Of a stretch of DNA of 64,000 bases, positions 56,041-64,000 are shown one piece after another. The stretch spans positions 17,838 to 81,837 of the forward strand of contig MEOH01000013.1 in the NCBI GenBank assembly GCA_001769535.1, in the 5' to 3' direction. Source of the stretch: Bacteroidetes bacterium GWF2_38_335. Its GTDB lineage: Bacteria; Bacteroidota; Bacteroidia; Bacteroidales; GWF2-38-335. The notes beneath the pieces were generated by a model. The model made no database searches, had not been told where the DNA came from, and saw only the letters and a program-made list of their open reading frames with translations. The first letter of the stretch is position 1; each line of letters begins with the position of its first letter. Both the position numbers and the translations under genes were made by a program.

Positions 56041-57141
56041 CTATAAATTTTTAAGTGCATAAACATAAGCACCAATTGAAATTGCTTTGCTTGTTCCGAT
56101 TTTCGAAAACCCGATCCCAATGCGTTGCATGGAATCATAGGTAAGTTCCCTGCCCGAAACAGGCACTTCAACTTTTTTCGCATCACCGGCAACAAAGGCC
56201 TTCACATCATTTTCATTTTCAAGATTAAAAACTTTCTGAGCCAGTCGGGGATACTCCTCCCCTTTCTGGTTTCGGTATTTAGAGCGCATTTCTTTCATTA
56301 CGGCAGGCATAAAAAGATCACGCGCCCCGGAAATACCACCGCCGATAACAATAAGTCCGTCAAATAAAGTTGCTAAATTAGATAAGGAATCGCCGAGCAT
56401 TTTCCCCATAGCCTCAAAGGACTTTATGGCAGCATATTTATCACCGGGAGTCAATCCCTTTCCTATTTTATAAATTGTTTCGGGTGAAAGCATAATATCA
56501 GCCGGACGACCAGATAACTCAGCATAAAGACGCTGTACAGCCCTGATTGACACACCCTCTTCGGCATTTCTTTTGGGCTGATGTCTTGAACTGAGCAGCC
56601 AAACCTCTCCTGCGTTTGAATTATCGCCAATTATCATGTTTCCGTCTGAAATCAATCCGGCCCCAAATCCGGTTCCCAGCGTAATACCCACAATATTTCT
56701 GAATTTTTTTGTACTGCCTGATTGCTTAAGCTTTTTGTTTATTTCAGGCAAAAAGCCAGCTATGGACTCGCCATAAGCGTATAGATTACCATCATTATTA
56801 ATAAAAACAGGCATTTTGAAAGCATCCTGAAGCATCGGACCAAGAGCAACTCCACCCCTGAAACCGGGGAGATTGCCCAAATCACCGATAATACCGTTTG
56901 GGTAATCGGCCGGACCGGGAAAAGCAAAGCTAATGGCAACAATTTTTTCACCTTTTAAAGAGTCTTTCATTTGAGAAAACCCTGAAACGATATTTGACAG
57001 GCATTTTTTCAGGTTATTCCCATTGGATTTCATTTTTATTGGCTCAATAATTTCCTCATAACCCTTTAATGCCGAGAAAACAAAGTTAGTACCACCTGCA
57101 TCAAGCGTTAAAACGACGCGTTTATCCTTTGAGTAATCCAT
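56041..57141 (-). CDS. ROK-family sugar kinase
   Basis: In this 366-residue protein the ATP-binding phosphate loop LTLDAGGTNFVF is near residue 12. The sugar site carries PGPADYPNG and FINNDGNLYAYGE with the catalytic Asp of the NND motif, and the second nucleotide segment is GITLGTGFGAGLI. The usual ROK zinc motif (GxCxCGxxGCxE) is absent: where GEIGH would be, the sequence reads NAGEVWLLSSRHQPKRNAEE. This version is known in Bacteroidota, but the ligand could differ from that of a standard glucokinase. A sugar kinase between SusC and a sugar permease fits phosphorylation of imported hexose (mannose, glucose or GlcNAc). Confidence 0.88.
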   Translation of the reverse strand: MDYSKDKRVVLTLDAGGTNFVFSALKGYEEIIEPIKMKSNGNNLKKCLSNIVSGFSQMKDSLKGEKIVAISFAFPGPADYPNGIIGDLGNLPGFRGGVALGPMLQDAFKMPVFINNDGNLYAYGESIAGFLPEINKKLKQSGSTKKFRNIVGITLGTGFGAGLISDGNMIIGDNSNAGEVWLLSSRHQPKRNAEEGVSIRAVQRLYAELSGRPADIMLSPETIYKIGKGLTPGDKYAAIKSFEAMGKMLGDSLSNLATLFDGLIVIGGGISGARDLFMPAVMKEMRSKYRNQKGEEYPRLAQKVFNLENENDVKAFVAGDAKKVEVPVSGRELTYDSMQRIGIGFSKIGTSKAISIGAYVYALKNL

Positions 57142-57144
57142 AAG

Positions 57145-58341
57145 TTATTTTTTAAGATTAGCGATTGAAATTATGGCAATATACCCGACGCATGCCATTG
57201 GAACCAAAAACCCCACAAGTAAGCTGACATTATCGGCTACATAGCCCATAACAGGAGGAATGAGAGCTCCGCCGACGATTGCTGTGACCATCAATCCAGA
57301 AAGTTCATTTGAACGATCGGGCATTTTTTCTATTGCCATGGAGAAAATCAATGGAAAAATGTTTGAAAAACCCAGTCCAATTAATACAATTCCTGCAAAA
57401 GTGAGTTCTTTTGATTCAACAAACATTGCAAGCAATCCTGCCAATGAAATTATTACTGAAATAAAAAGAAATATTCCAGGCTTCAGTTTCCTGAGAATCA
57501 ATCCGCCCATGAATCTTCCAAAAAGAATAGGCAAAAAGAATAAGGCCCACGAAACCATAAGGCCTAGCTCAGTAATCCCAAAATTCTCTTTCATCAGCAT
57601 TGGCACACTTGAACTCATTGAAACCTCAGCGCCAACATAAAAGAATATTGCCATAACCATTGCAAGAACATAACCGTTTCCTAAAAGGCCAAAGCAAGAG
57701 GCAAGACTGGCAGTTTGGCTGGTAGATTTTTTCTCTTCAAATTTCACTGAATTAAACCATATTAAATTGACTAAAATCAATCCGGAATATATAGGAAATA
57801 AAATAGACCAGTCTAAATTAAAAGCTTTTAAGGCAAATGGAGGCAATAGAAATCCCAATGAGGATCCAATGGCTTTAACCGACTGTGCAAAAGACAAATT
57901 ACTGGAATATTTTCCTTCCCGGGAAACATCCCTCATAATAGGATTTCCAACAACTTGCAATGTGGTAGCTCCGGCGCCAAGCAGCAATATCGATAAAATC
58001 AGGGCATAAAACTTGCTTTCATCCGCGTTTGCCAGATCAACTTTCGGACCATACATTCCGCTAAAAACAGGGACTAGCAATCCAACCAGAGCAATGATCA
58101 AGCCCAGATTCATGATGAACTTTTTGCCTTTCTTATCTTGAAGAAGTCCCATTGGTATAGATAAAACACCAAACATGATAAACCCGGAAAATGTTATAAA
58201 CTGAGCCTGAAAAGTAGGAATTTGAAAGGATTCCTTAACCAGTCCAACCAAGGGTCCTACCACATCTCCAAACCCCATACATAAAAAAGATAGGAAAATT
58301 GGCCAGGCCATCATTTTGTTGATTTTGTTATCTGTTGTCAT
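57145..58341 (-). CDS. Sugar MFS permease (FucP/GluP-like)
   Basis: The 398-residue protein has about 12 membrane segments. The FucP-family style shows in FLCMGFGDVVGPLVGLVKESF, GFIMFGVLSIPMGLLQDKKGKK and the late LIGLGFSNIFPLIFSMAIEK. The family carries L-fucose, glucose/galactose or N-acetylglucosamine across the inner membrane with a proton. It starts 3 nt before the ROK kinase gene. Upstream lie a 10-bp tandem repeat and a hairpin. The substrate is likely a monosaccharide freed by GH92 or related enzymes. Confidence 0.85.
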   Translation of the reverse strand: MTTDNKINKMMAWPIFLSFLCMGFGDVVGPLVGLVKESFQIPTFQAQFITFSGFIMFGVLSIPMGLLQDKKGKKFIMNLGLIIALVGLLVPVFSGMYGPKVDLANADESKFYALILSILLLGAGATTLQVVGNPIMRDVSREGKYSSNLSFAQSVKAIGSSLGFLLPPFALKAFNLDWSILFPIYSGLILVNLIWFNSVKFEEKKSTSQTASLASCFGLLGNGYVLAMVMAIFFYVGAEVSMSSSVPMLMKENFGITELGLMVSWALFFLPILFGRFMGGLILRKLKPGIFLFISVIISLAGLLAMFVESKELTFAGIVLIGLGFSNIFPLIFSMAIEKMPDRSNELSGLMVTAIVGGALIPPVMGYVADNVSLLVGFLVPMACVGYIAIISIANLKK

Positions 58342-58360
58342 TTGGTTTATAGTTTAGTTG

Positions 58361-58388
58361 TTCTTGTTTGTTCTTGTTTGTTCTTGTT
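58361..58388. repeat. 10-bp tandem repeat before the MFS gene
   Basis: The unit TTCTTGTTTG repeats almost three times, 20 nt upstream of the MFS start. The repeat is outside any coding frame and could vary in length. Confidence 0.7.
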
Positions 58389-58416
58389 GTTTAGATATTT
58401 TTGATGTTTGTATGCT

Positions 58417-58439
58417 GTTCCAAGTTTCTAACTTGGAAC
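58417..58439. promoter_or_regulatory. Perfect 10-bp hairpin between GH92 and MFS genes
   Basis: The stem GTTCCAAGTT with AACTTGGAAC closes a 3-nt TCT loop. It lies 30 nt after the GH92 stop and about 75 nt before the MFS start. No T-run follows, so it may process or partially terminate the transcript and separate expression of the two genes. Confidence 0.5.
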
Positions 58440-58468
58440 TTGGAAACAGTAATTACTAATTACTATTT

Positions 58469-61426
58469 CTACTTAATACTAATCTCATCGCAAAATATCC
58501 ATGATTTTCCTCCTGATCCGGGGTGCCAGTCCGGACAAGGTCCCATATTTTTAGCCACAACCTTAACAAATCTTGTTTTTTTGTTATAGGGATTGCCTAC
58601 AGTGAAGTTTTTCACTTCGGTTGTCCAGTTATTTTTTTCAAGATTGTAGGTAAAAGTTTTAGCAGGTTCAAACTTCGATCCGTCGGGTGAAATCATAATA
58701 ATAACGGTTTGCGGGAAAAATATCCACGCGCCGGGATCCTGAATAAATCCAACCGAAATTTCTTTAAATGGTTGAATGGAGCCTAAGTCAACCAATGCTT
58801 CCATATCAATTCCTTCATATCCCTGCCATGCTCCCGTCCTATAATTGTTCATCCCCTTAATAAAATCGATAAGGGCGAGATCACCACCGGCTGAATATTG
58901 ACTGGCATATTTGGAATACAATTTTATTGTTCTGCCCAGCGGAATTTTATTGAATTCTGCTGTAATATACATACCATTTTCCTTGCCGGGTGAAGCGGCA
59001 AATGCCTTTAATATTGTAGTTTTCTCAATAATAAATGGCTTTTCATAGACTTTCGATTTTTCTGTAGGAACAGATCCATCAGTAGTATAATATATTATTG
59101 CGTCTTTGTTTAGCACACCAAGTTCAATGGAAGTTGTATCCATAAAAGTGCGTTTTCCTTTGGTAACAAAGGGAACCGGCTGAATGAGAAAATCGGTTAT
59201 TGATGAAACAGGCACATCTTCATCTTTTACTCCGAAGGACTTGGATGGCGAATTGCCCATAATAAGAGTAAGTGTTCCACCATCAACAATGTCTTTATGG
59301 GAAATATAAGAATGTGAGTATTTTTTGCCGTTAAGCATGGCTGACTGGATATAAATGTTGTCATCTGACAGTCCATCAGCTACAACCACAAATTGTTTTC
59401 CATTTTCCAGTGATATGGTAGCTTTATCAAATAATGGTGACCCGATAACGTAATAATCTGAACCCGGAACAACAGGATAAAAACCCATAGCTGAAAAAAC
59501 AAGCCATGATGACATCTGACCACAATCCTCGTTTCCACATAAACCATCAGGTTTATCAGTATACAGGTCATTCATAATCTGTTTAACGATTTTCTGTGTT
59601 TTCCAGGGTTGATTGATGTAATTAAAAAGATACGCCATGTGATGGCTGGGCTCGTTTCCGTGGGCATATTGTCCGATTAAGCCTGTAATATCAGACTGTT
59701 CGCGACCTGTAGTTTCAGATTTTTCGGAAAACATCCGGTCGAGGGTTTTTGCAAGATTTTGCTTTCCTCCGTGCAGTTCTATTAAACCCGAAATATCCTG
59801 AGGCACATAAAAACTGTATTGCCAAGAATTTGCTTCGGTATAATTGAAATTCACTTCTTTGGGATCAAAAGGAGTAAACCATGACTGGTTCATTTTTGCG
59901 ACCATAAACTTTGAAGCAGGATCAAAAACGTTTTTATAGCTTTGAGCCCTCATCATATATTTTTTGTATTCTGCTTCCTTACCCAATTCTTTTGCCATCA
60001 AGGCAATGCACCAATCATCGTATGCGTATTCAAGAGTTTTGGATACAGATTCTGATTCATCTGAAGCAGAAATATATCCATATTTTTTATAGTTTGAAAG
60101 CCCGAAATGATCCTGTTCAGAACTTTTTACCATGGCCTCAAATGCTTTTTCAGCATCAAATCCCCTGATTCCCTTCATATAAGCATCAACAATAACAGGA
60201 ATGGCATGATAACCAATCATACAATAAGTTTCATTGCCGGCAAGTTCCCAAACGGGAAGTAAACCACCCTGTTCATATTGTTTTATAAAAGTATTGATGA
60301 AATCAACAGTCCTTTTTTGCTGAGTGATAGTAAATAGCGGATGTGTAGCGCGATAGGTATCCCATAGTGAAAATACCGTATGATTGGTAAACTCATCGGA
60401 TTGATGATTTTTTAAATCCCTTCCGCGATAACTTCCATCCACATCCATAAAAGTATTCGGGTTCAGGTAAGCATGATATACTGCAGTATAAAATGCAGTT
60501 TTTTGCTTATCCGTGCCACCTTCAACTACAATTTTATTCAACTCATCAGTCCATTCCTTAACAGCCATATTCCTTGTTTTTTCAAAATCCCATCCCGGAA
60601 TTTCTGTTTCAAGATTTTTCCTGGCACCTTCAACACTTACAGCGGAAATTCCAATTTTTACTAAAACCGGACCTTTTACATTTTCAAAAGTAAGCAAAGC
60701 TTTTAAGTCCAGGCCAGACACTGAATCCATTACATCAGAAATTTTTCCGTCAGAATATATTTCTGCAGTTTTAATCGGCGAGGAGAATTTTGCAACAAAA
60801 TAAATCACCTGGTCATTTGCCCAAGCCTGTGAACGGCGCATACCTGATATTTCATCCCTTGAAACAATAGTCAGAGAGGATCCTGTAACTTTATCACGAT
60901 GGGCCAAATCAATCAGTATTTCAGGATTTGTTTTTCCTTTAAAATCATATTTATGAATTCCGGACCTCCGGGAAACAGTTAGTTCAGTTTCAACTTTATA
61001 ATCATCGAGAAAAACCTTGTAATAACCGGGGGAAGCTTTCTCCGATTCGTGTTTAAAGCCAGATGCAGGTTTTACAGCAGGATTGTACTTTCCGGTCATT
61101 GGAAGTAACAGAATATCGCAATAATCGGGAACGCCCGTTCCACTTAGGTGTGTATGGGTAAATCCATAGATTTTACCGTCAGAATAGTGATATCCGCCAC
61201 AGCCATCCCAACCTTCGAGACGGGTATCCGGACTTAATTGCATCATGCCAAATGGAAGTGACGCACCGGGATAAGTATGCCCATGACCTCCGGTTCCAAT
61301 AAACGGATTGACATATTCATAAGGAGAAAGCTTTTTATCGGTATTTGATTTTTCAGTTTCCTTACTATCTGAACATCCTGAAATAAGCCATGCAGTTAAC
61401 AGGAAATATGCAATTCTTTTTATCAT
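58469..61426 (-). CDS. GH92-family alpha-mannosidase
   Basis: In this 985-residue protein the lipobox AWLISGC (Cys18) marks a lipoprotein. The GH92 N-terminal domain follows (about 35-270; YVNPFIGTGGHGHTYPGAS, GYHYSDGKIYGFTHTHLSGTG). The catalytic domain runs to about 740 (AYHAYLNPNTFMDVDGSY, FSLWDTYRATHPLFT, GYHAIPVIVDAY, GNEDCGQMSSWLVFSAMGFYP; the Glu of GNED matches the general acid of the family). A CHB_HEX_C-like domain (TTDGSVPTEKS) and an F5/8-type-like end complete it. GH92 enzymes are calcium-dependent exo-alpha-mannosidases that trim high-mannose N-glycans. It is the first gene of the locus, behind a promoter at about 61545. Exact linkage preference is not readable. Confidence 0.93.
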   Translation of the reverse strand: MIKRIAYFLLTAWLISGCSDSKETEKSNTDKKLSPYEYVNPFIGTGGHGHTYPGASLPFGMMQLSPDTRLEGWDGCGGYHYSDGKIYGFTHTHLSGTGVPDYCDILLLPMTGKYNPAVKPASGFKHESEKASPGYYKVFLDDYKVETELTVSRRSGIHKYDFKGKTNPEILIDLAHRDKVTGSSLTIVSRDEISGMRRSQAWANDQVIYFVAKFSSPIKTAEIYSDGKISDVMDSVSGLDLKALLTFENVKGPVLVKIGISAVSVEGARKNLETEIPGWDFEKTRNMAVKEWTDELNKIVVEGGTDKQKTAFYTAVYHAYLNPNTFMDVDGSYRGRDLKNHQSDEFTNHTVFSLWDTYRATHPLFTITQQKRTVDFINTFIKQYEQGGLLPVWELAGNETYCMIGYHAIPVIVDAYMKGIRGFDAEKAFEAMVKSSEQDHFGLSNYKKYGYISASDESESVSKTLEYAYDDWCIALMAKELGKEAEYKKYMMRAQSYKNVFDPASKFMVAKMNQSWFTPFDPKEVNFNYTEANSWQYSFYVPQDISGLIELHGGKQNLAKTLDRMFSEKSETTGREQSDITGLIGQYAHGNEPSHHMAYLFNYINQPWKTQKIVKQIMNDLYTDKPDGLCGNEDCGQMSSWLVFSAMGFYPVVPGSDYYVIGSPLFDKATISLENGKQFVVVADGLSDDNIYIQSAMLNGKKYSHSYISHKDIVDGGTLTLIMGNSPSKSFGVKDEDVPVSSITDFLIQPVPFVTKGKRTFMDTTSIELGVLNKDAIIYYTTDGSVPTEKSKVYEKPFIIEKTTILKAFAASPGKENGMYITAEFNKIPLGRTIKLYSKYASQYSAGGDLALIDFIKGMNNYRTGAWQGYEGIDMEALVDLGSIQPFKEISVGFIQDPGAWIFFPQTVIIMISPDGSKFEPAKTFTYNLEKNNWTTEVKNFTVGNPYNKKTRFVKVVAKNMGPCPDWHPGSGGKSWIFCDEISIK

Positions 61427-61561
61427 TTCGTCAAATATTAATTACAAATTAAAAAACAACGTAAAACTATAATAATTAAAGGATATAAACAGCAAACATT
61501 ATTACAAAAAGCAACTGTATTACTACAATTATTGATAAAATGCAAAGGTATTTGACGAAAT
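61425..61561. repeat. 13-bp perfect inverted repeat around the GH92 promoter
   Basis: The arms ATTTCGTCAAATA (61425-61437) and TATTTGACGAAAT (61549-61561) are exact reverse complements 111 bp apart. One arm covers the GH92 start codon, the other the spacer and first bases of the -7 element. This placement is suggestive of paired operator sites. Confidence 0.55.
61543..61550 (-). promoter_or_regulatory. -7 element (TACCTTTG) for GH92
   Basis: This is an exact TAnnTTTG match on the minus strand, about 117 nt before the GH92 start, with a CTTG about 20 nt upstream as a weak -33. It gives a 5' leader of about 110 nt. Confidence 0.5.
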
Positions 61562-62056
61562 ACAAGGGTTAAAATACATCAATATTTTTCTGGTGGGATA
61601 TAAAAACAAAAAAGTTGAAGGAGTGAAGAAAAAATTAAGAAATAAAAACCCATTTACACTTAAAATTAATGAAAAATAATCACAATTACTTTTTTGAAGG
61701 CAAGTAAAGAATAAGGATTCACTCCATTCAACTAATTTGTTTAAAAGAACTTTTTCAAAACTCATTGTAAAGATACAACCACAAAAACAGTAAAACAATC
61801 AGAGATTAATGTATTTTATGTAAGTGATAAAACCTACATCAATTAACCGACGATTATTGAATTTCTTTTATTAATTCATTGTATTTCAATTTTTTATATA
61901 TTATAAATCATATCCGTTTTATTTCTATCTTTTTAAAACAAAGGAAAATGTGTCATAAATATTAGTCCATTAATCAACATTTTATTGTCTTTTATCTATT
62001 AATGCTATTTAGCTCCTGATTTTTCAATCATTCATCTACCTATAGGTACAATTTAC
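61562..62056. other. AT-rich gene-free region
   Basis: I see no gene. A 89-codon minus-strand frame at 61529-61798 is Phe/Ser/Leu-rich and overlaps the GH92 promoter, so it is not credible. Confidence 0.5.
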
Positions 62057-62064
62057 TATCTTTG
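62057..62064 (+). promoter_or_regulatory. -7 element (TATCTTTG) for the acyl-CoA ligase
   Basis: This is an exact TAnnTTTG match only 17 nt before the ATG, which would give a very short leader. No clear TTTG is seen at -33. Confidence 0.5.
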
Positions 62065-62080
62065 GACTTTATTTAAAAAA

Positions 62081-63892
62081 ATGGAAGTAAGACGAATTTT
62101 TGACCTAACTGAGCGGTATCTCACTCTATACCAGGATAAAGATATTGCTGTAGCCGGAAAAAAAGACGGGAAATGGTACCAATATTCGATTTCTGAATAT
62201 ATCGATCACATCAATAATATAAGTTACGGATTGCTTGAAATGGGCTATACCAAAGGCGATAAGATAGCTACAGTTTTCACAAACAACCGTCCGGAATGGA
62301 ACATAATGGATCTTGCAATTTTACAGGCAGGCATGATTCATGTTCCGGTTTACCCAACAATAAGTGATGAAGATCATAAATATATTTTAATCCACTCTGA
62401 TATTAAACTGCTAATCCTGTCTGACAACAGCCTTTATAAGAAGCTTAATAATATCGCTTCAGAAATTCCGGCTATAAAGGAAATATTTACAATTAATGAA
62501 GTTGAAAATGCAAGAAACTGGCAGGAAATAGTAAATCTTGGCCGCAATAATGCACATAAGCATAAAGATACGGTAACTAAAACAAGAGATGAAATTGGTC
62601 CCCATGATATGGCCACAATATTATATACCTCAGGAACTACTGGCAGTCCGAAAGGTGTAATGCTCTCACATAACAATCTTGTAACAAATTTTATTGCCGC
62701 CTCAAAAATACTGCCATTGGAAAAACAGCACAGGGTTTTGAGTTTTCTTCCACTCTGTCATGTGTATGAACGGATGATGAACTACGCATATCAATACAAG
62801 GGAATTAGTATTTATTATGCAGAAAACCTGGGTACCATAGCCGACGATCTGAAATTTGTTAAACCACATGCTTTCAACACAGTACCCAGATTACTCGAAA
62901 GATTTTATGACCGGATAATAAATGTTGGAAAAGACCTTAAGGGCTTTAAACGAATGATTTTTTTCTGGGCGGTTCGCATTGGAAATAAATATAAACTTAA
63001 CGGAAACAATCCATTTTACAAGTTCAAACTAAATATTGCCAGAAAACTTGTTTTTTCAAAATGGAGACAGGCTTTCGGAAATGAAATATTGATAGTTGTT
63101 TGCGGAGGATCGTCTTTGCAGCCCCGACTTGAAAGGATTTTTTATGCTGCGGGGGTTCCTGTATTGAATGGGTATGGCCTGACCGAAACTTCACCGGTAA
63201 TTTCGGTTAATAATCCCGATTATATTAATCAGATGTTTGGTACAGTTGGTCCTGTCCTTGAAAATATTGAAGTAAAAATAGATGAGGATGGAGAAATTCT
63301 CTGCAAAGGTCCAAATGTGATGATTGGATATTACAAAGATCCTGAATTTACACGTACGGTTATCGATCAGCAGGGATGGTTTCATACCGGTGATATTGGC
63401 CGTTTTGAACAAGGAAGGTTTCTGAAAATTACCGACAGAAAGAAAGAAATATTTAAAAATTCTGCAGGTAAATACGTTGCTCCGCAAGTCATTGAAAATA
63501 TGCTGAAAGAATCTGATCTCATTGAACAGGTCATGATAGTAGGCGAATCAGAAAAATTTGTTTCAGCTTTGATTGCCCCTGACTTCAGTTATTTGAAAAA
63601 TTTTGCATTAAAACATAAAATTCCATTTAACGACAATCAGGATCTAATTAAAAATCCTGTTATTCTAAAAAAATACCAGGAAGAAATAAATAAATTCAAT
63701 AAAAAACTTGGTCAAATTGAGCAGATAAAACGATTTAAACTTGTTCCCGACGATTGGACTCCTGATACAGGTGCCCTTTCTCCCACTCTGAAGCTGAAAA
63801 GAAAATTTCTCTATGAAAAATATGATCTTCTTTTAAAAGAAATTTATTCATACAGCGAAGGAGAAACCAATAAAGCCTTAAAGGACAATTAA
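62081..63892 (+). CDS. Long-chain fatty-acid--CoA ligase (AMP-forming)
   Basis: The 603-residue cytoplasmic or membrane-associated enzyme is a member of the adenylate-forming family. Motifs: TILYTSGTTGSPKGVMLSHN (about 186), the FLPLCHVYERMMNY segment, GYGLTETSPVIS (about 365), GWFHTGDIGRFEQG (about 438) and DRKKEIFKNSAGKYVAP (about 455). The C-terminal catalytic Lys region is LSPTLKLKRKFLYEKY. It activates long-chain fatty acids to acyl-CoA through an acyl-AMP intermediate; the long form with a FLPLCH loop is typical of bacterial long-chain ligases. It is not linked in function to the glycan locus and starts a new unit with elbB 21 nt downstream. Confidence 0.92.
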   Translation: MEVRRIFDLTERYLTLYQDKDIAVAGKKDGKWYQYSISEYIDHINNISYGLLEMGYTKGDKIATVFTNNRPEWNIMDLAILQAGMIHVPVYPTISDEDHKYILIHSDIKLLILSDNSLYKKLNNIASEIPAIKEIFTINEVENARNWQEIVNLGRNNAHKHKDTVTKTRDEIGPHDMATILYTSGTTGSPKGVMLSHNNLVTNFIAASKILPLEKQHRVLSFLPLCHVYERMMNYAYQYKGISIYYAENLGTIADDLKFVKPHAFNTVPRLLERFYDRIINVGKDLKGFKRMIFFWAVRIGNKYKLNGNNPFYKFKLNIARKLVFSKWRQAFGNEILIVVCGGSSLQPRLERIFYAAGVPVLNGYGLTETSPVISVNNPDYINQMFGTVGPVLENIEVKIDEDGEILCKGPNVMIGYYKDPEFTRTVIDQQGWFHTGDIGRFEQGRFLKITDRKKEIFKNSAGKYVAPQVIENMLKESDLIEQVMIVGESEKFVSALIAPDFSYLKNFALKHKIPFNDNQDLIKNPVILKKYQEEINKFNKKLGQIEQIKRFKLVPDDWTPDTGALSPTLKLKRKFLYEKYDLLLKEIYSYSEGETNKALKDN

Positions 63893-63913
63893 TAAAACCG
63901 TAATTTAAAAAAT

Positions 63914-64000
63914 ATGAAAACAAAAAAAATAGCTGTTATCCTTGCCGGATGTGGAGTTTACGATGGCGCTGAAATACATGAAGCCACTCTCACATTATAT
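63914..64000 (+). CDS. elbB: ElbB (DJ-1/PfpI-type glyoxalase), 5' end only
   Basis: The first 29 residues are visible (MKTKKIAVILAGCGVYDGAE, then IHEATLTLY). They match the start of ElbB, where the nearby GCGVYDGAEIHEA motif is highly conserved. E. coli ElbB is a DJ-1-superfamily protein with glyoxalase activity. It begins 21 nt after the ligase gene and runs off the window. Confidence 0.9.
   Translation, partial: MKTKKIAVILAGCGVYDGAEIHEATLTLY

Noticed and set aside
61529-61798. 89-codon minus-strand frame upstream of GH92
   Set aside because: AT-driven composition and overlap with the promoter and inverted repeat of GH92.

Overview
The window reads as chromosome of a Bacteroidota bacterium, most likely a free-living Bacteroidales/Marinilabiliales-type anaerobe or marine polysaccharide user. 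The signs are a SusC/SusD pair, at least five secreted proteins with type IX secretion (T9SS) C-terminal tails, abundant MKK-type signal peptides, almost no Shine-Dalgarno sites, and perfect TAnnTTTG -7 promoter elements at several genes. The genus cannot be read from the sequence alone.

Layout. 1-1591 is the 5' part of a large FG-GAP-repeat surface protein. 1.6-3.2 kb is a gene-free block of mosaic repeats and mini-hairpins. 3.2-8.0 kb holds small accessory genes: an outer-membrane-like protein, a DUF3795 protein with a tiny overlapping upstream ORF, a DUF6624 protein, a TPR-like exported protein and a two-CW protein. The DUF6624 gene lies between two attC-like imperfect palindromes in the same orientation, which suggests an integron-type gene cassette without an integrase in view. 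8.2-9.4 kb has a queuosine-precursor transporter (YhhQ) convergent with a PTPS/QueD-family enzyme.

9.0-30.1 kb is the most unusual part: eight genes in one direction with gaps of -1 to 43 nt, behind a promoter near 30.36 kb. In transcription order they encode a nucleotide-transporter-like protein fused to HEAT repeats and a cNMP-binding-like domain, a membrane SpoIIE/PP2C phosphatase with HAMP, a protein with three TIR/DUF4062-like domains, a STAND NTPase with one membrane helix and a seven-blade WD40 propeller, a TPR plus beta-barrel outer-membrane protein, a seven-blade propeller lipoprotein, a 2880-residue SprB-repeat adhesin with a T9SS tail, and the PTPS-like enzyme. I read this as a candidate undescribed inside-to-outside signalling system that controls a giant surface adhesin. 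The architecture is visible in the sequence; the function is inference.

30.5-39.7 kb has an SDR oxidoreductase, a PrsW-type membrane protease, a degenerate metallopeptidase-like protein, a secreted GH18 enzyme, a MORN-repeat lipoprotein and an OmpA/PD40 protein.

39.9-61.4 kb is a polysaccharide-utilisation locus that fits N-glycoprotein foraging: two PNGase F-like T9SS proteins (one with its amidase domain split by a roughly 500-residue LamG-containing insert), a LamG protein, SusC/SusD, a GH92 alpha-mannosidase, a ROK kinase, a sugar MFS permease, a NagB-PIG-L fusion and a TPR-LytTR membrane regulator. The model is that surface enzymes release and trim glycans, SusCD imports them, GH92 removes mannose, the permease and ROK kinase handle monosaccharide, and the NagB fusion handles amino-sugar phosphate. 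62.1-64.0 kb has a long-chain acyl-CoA ligase and the start of elbB.
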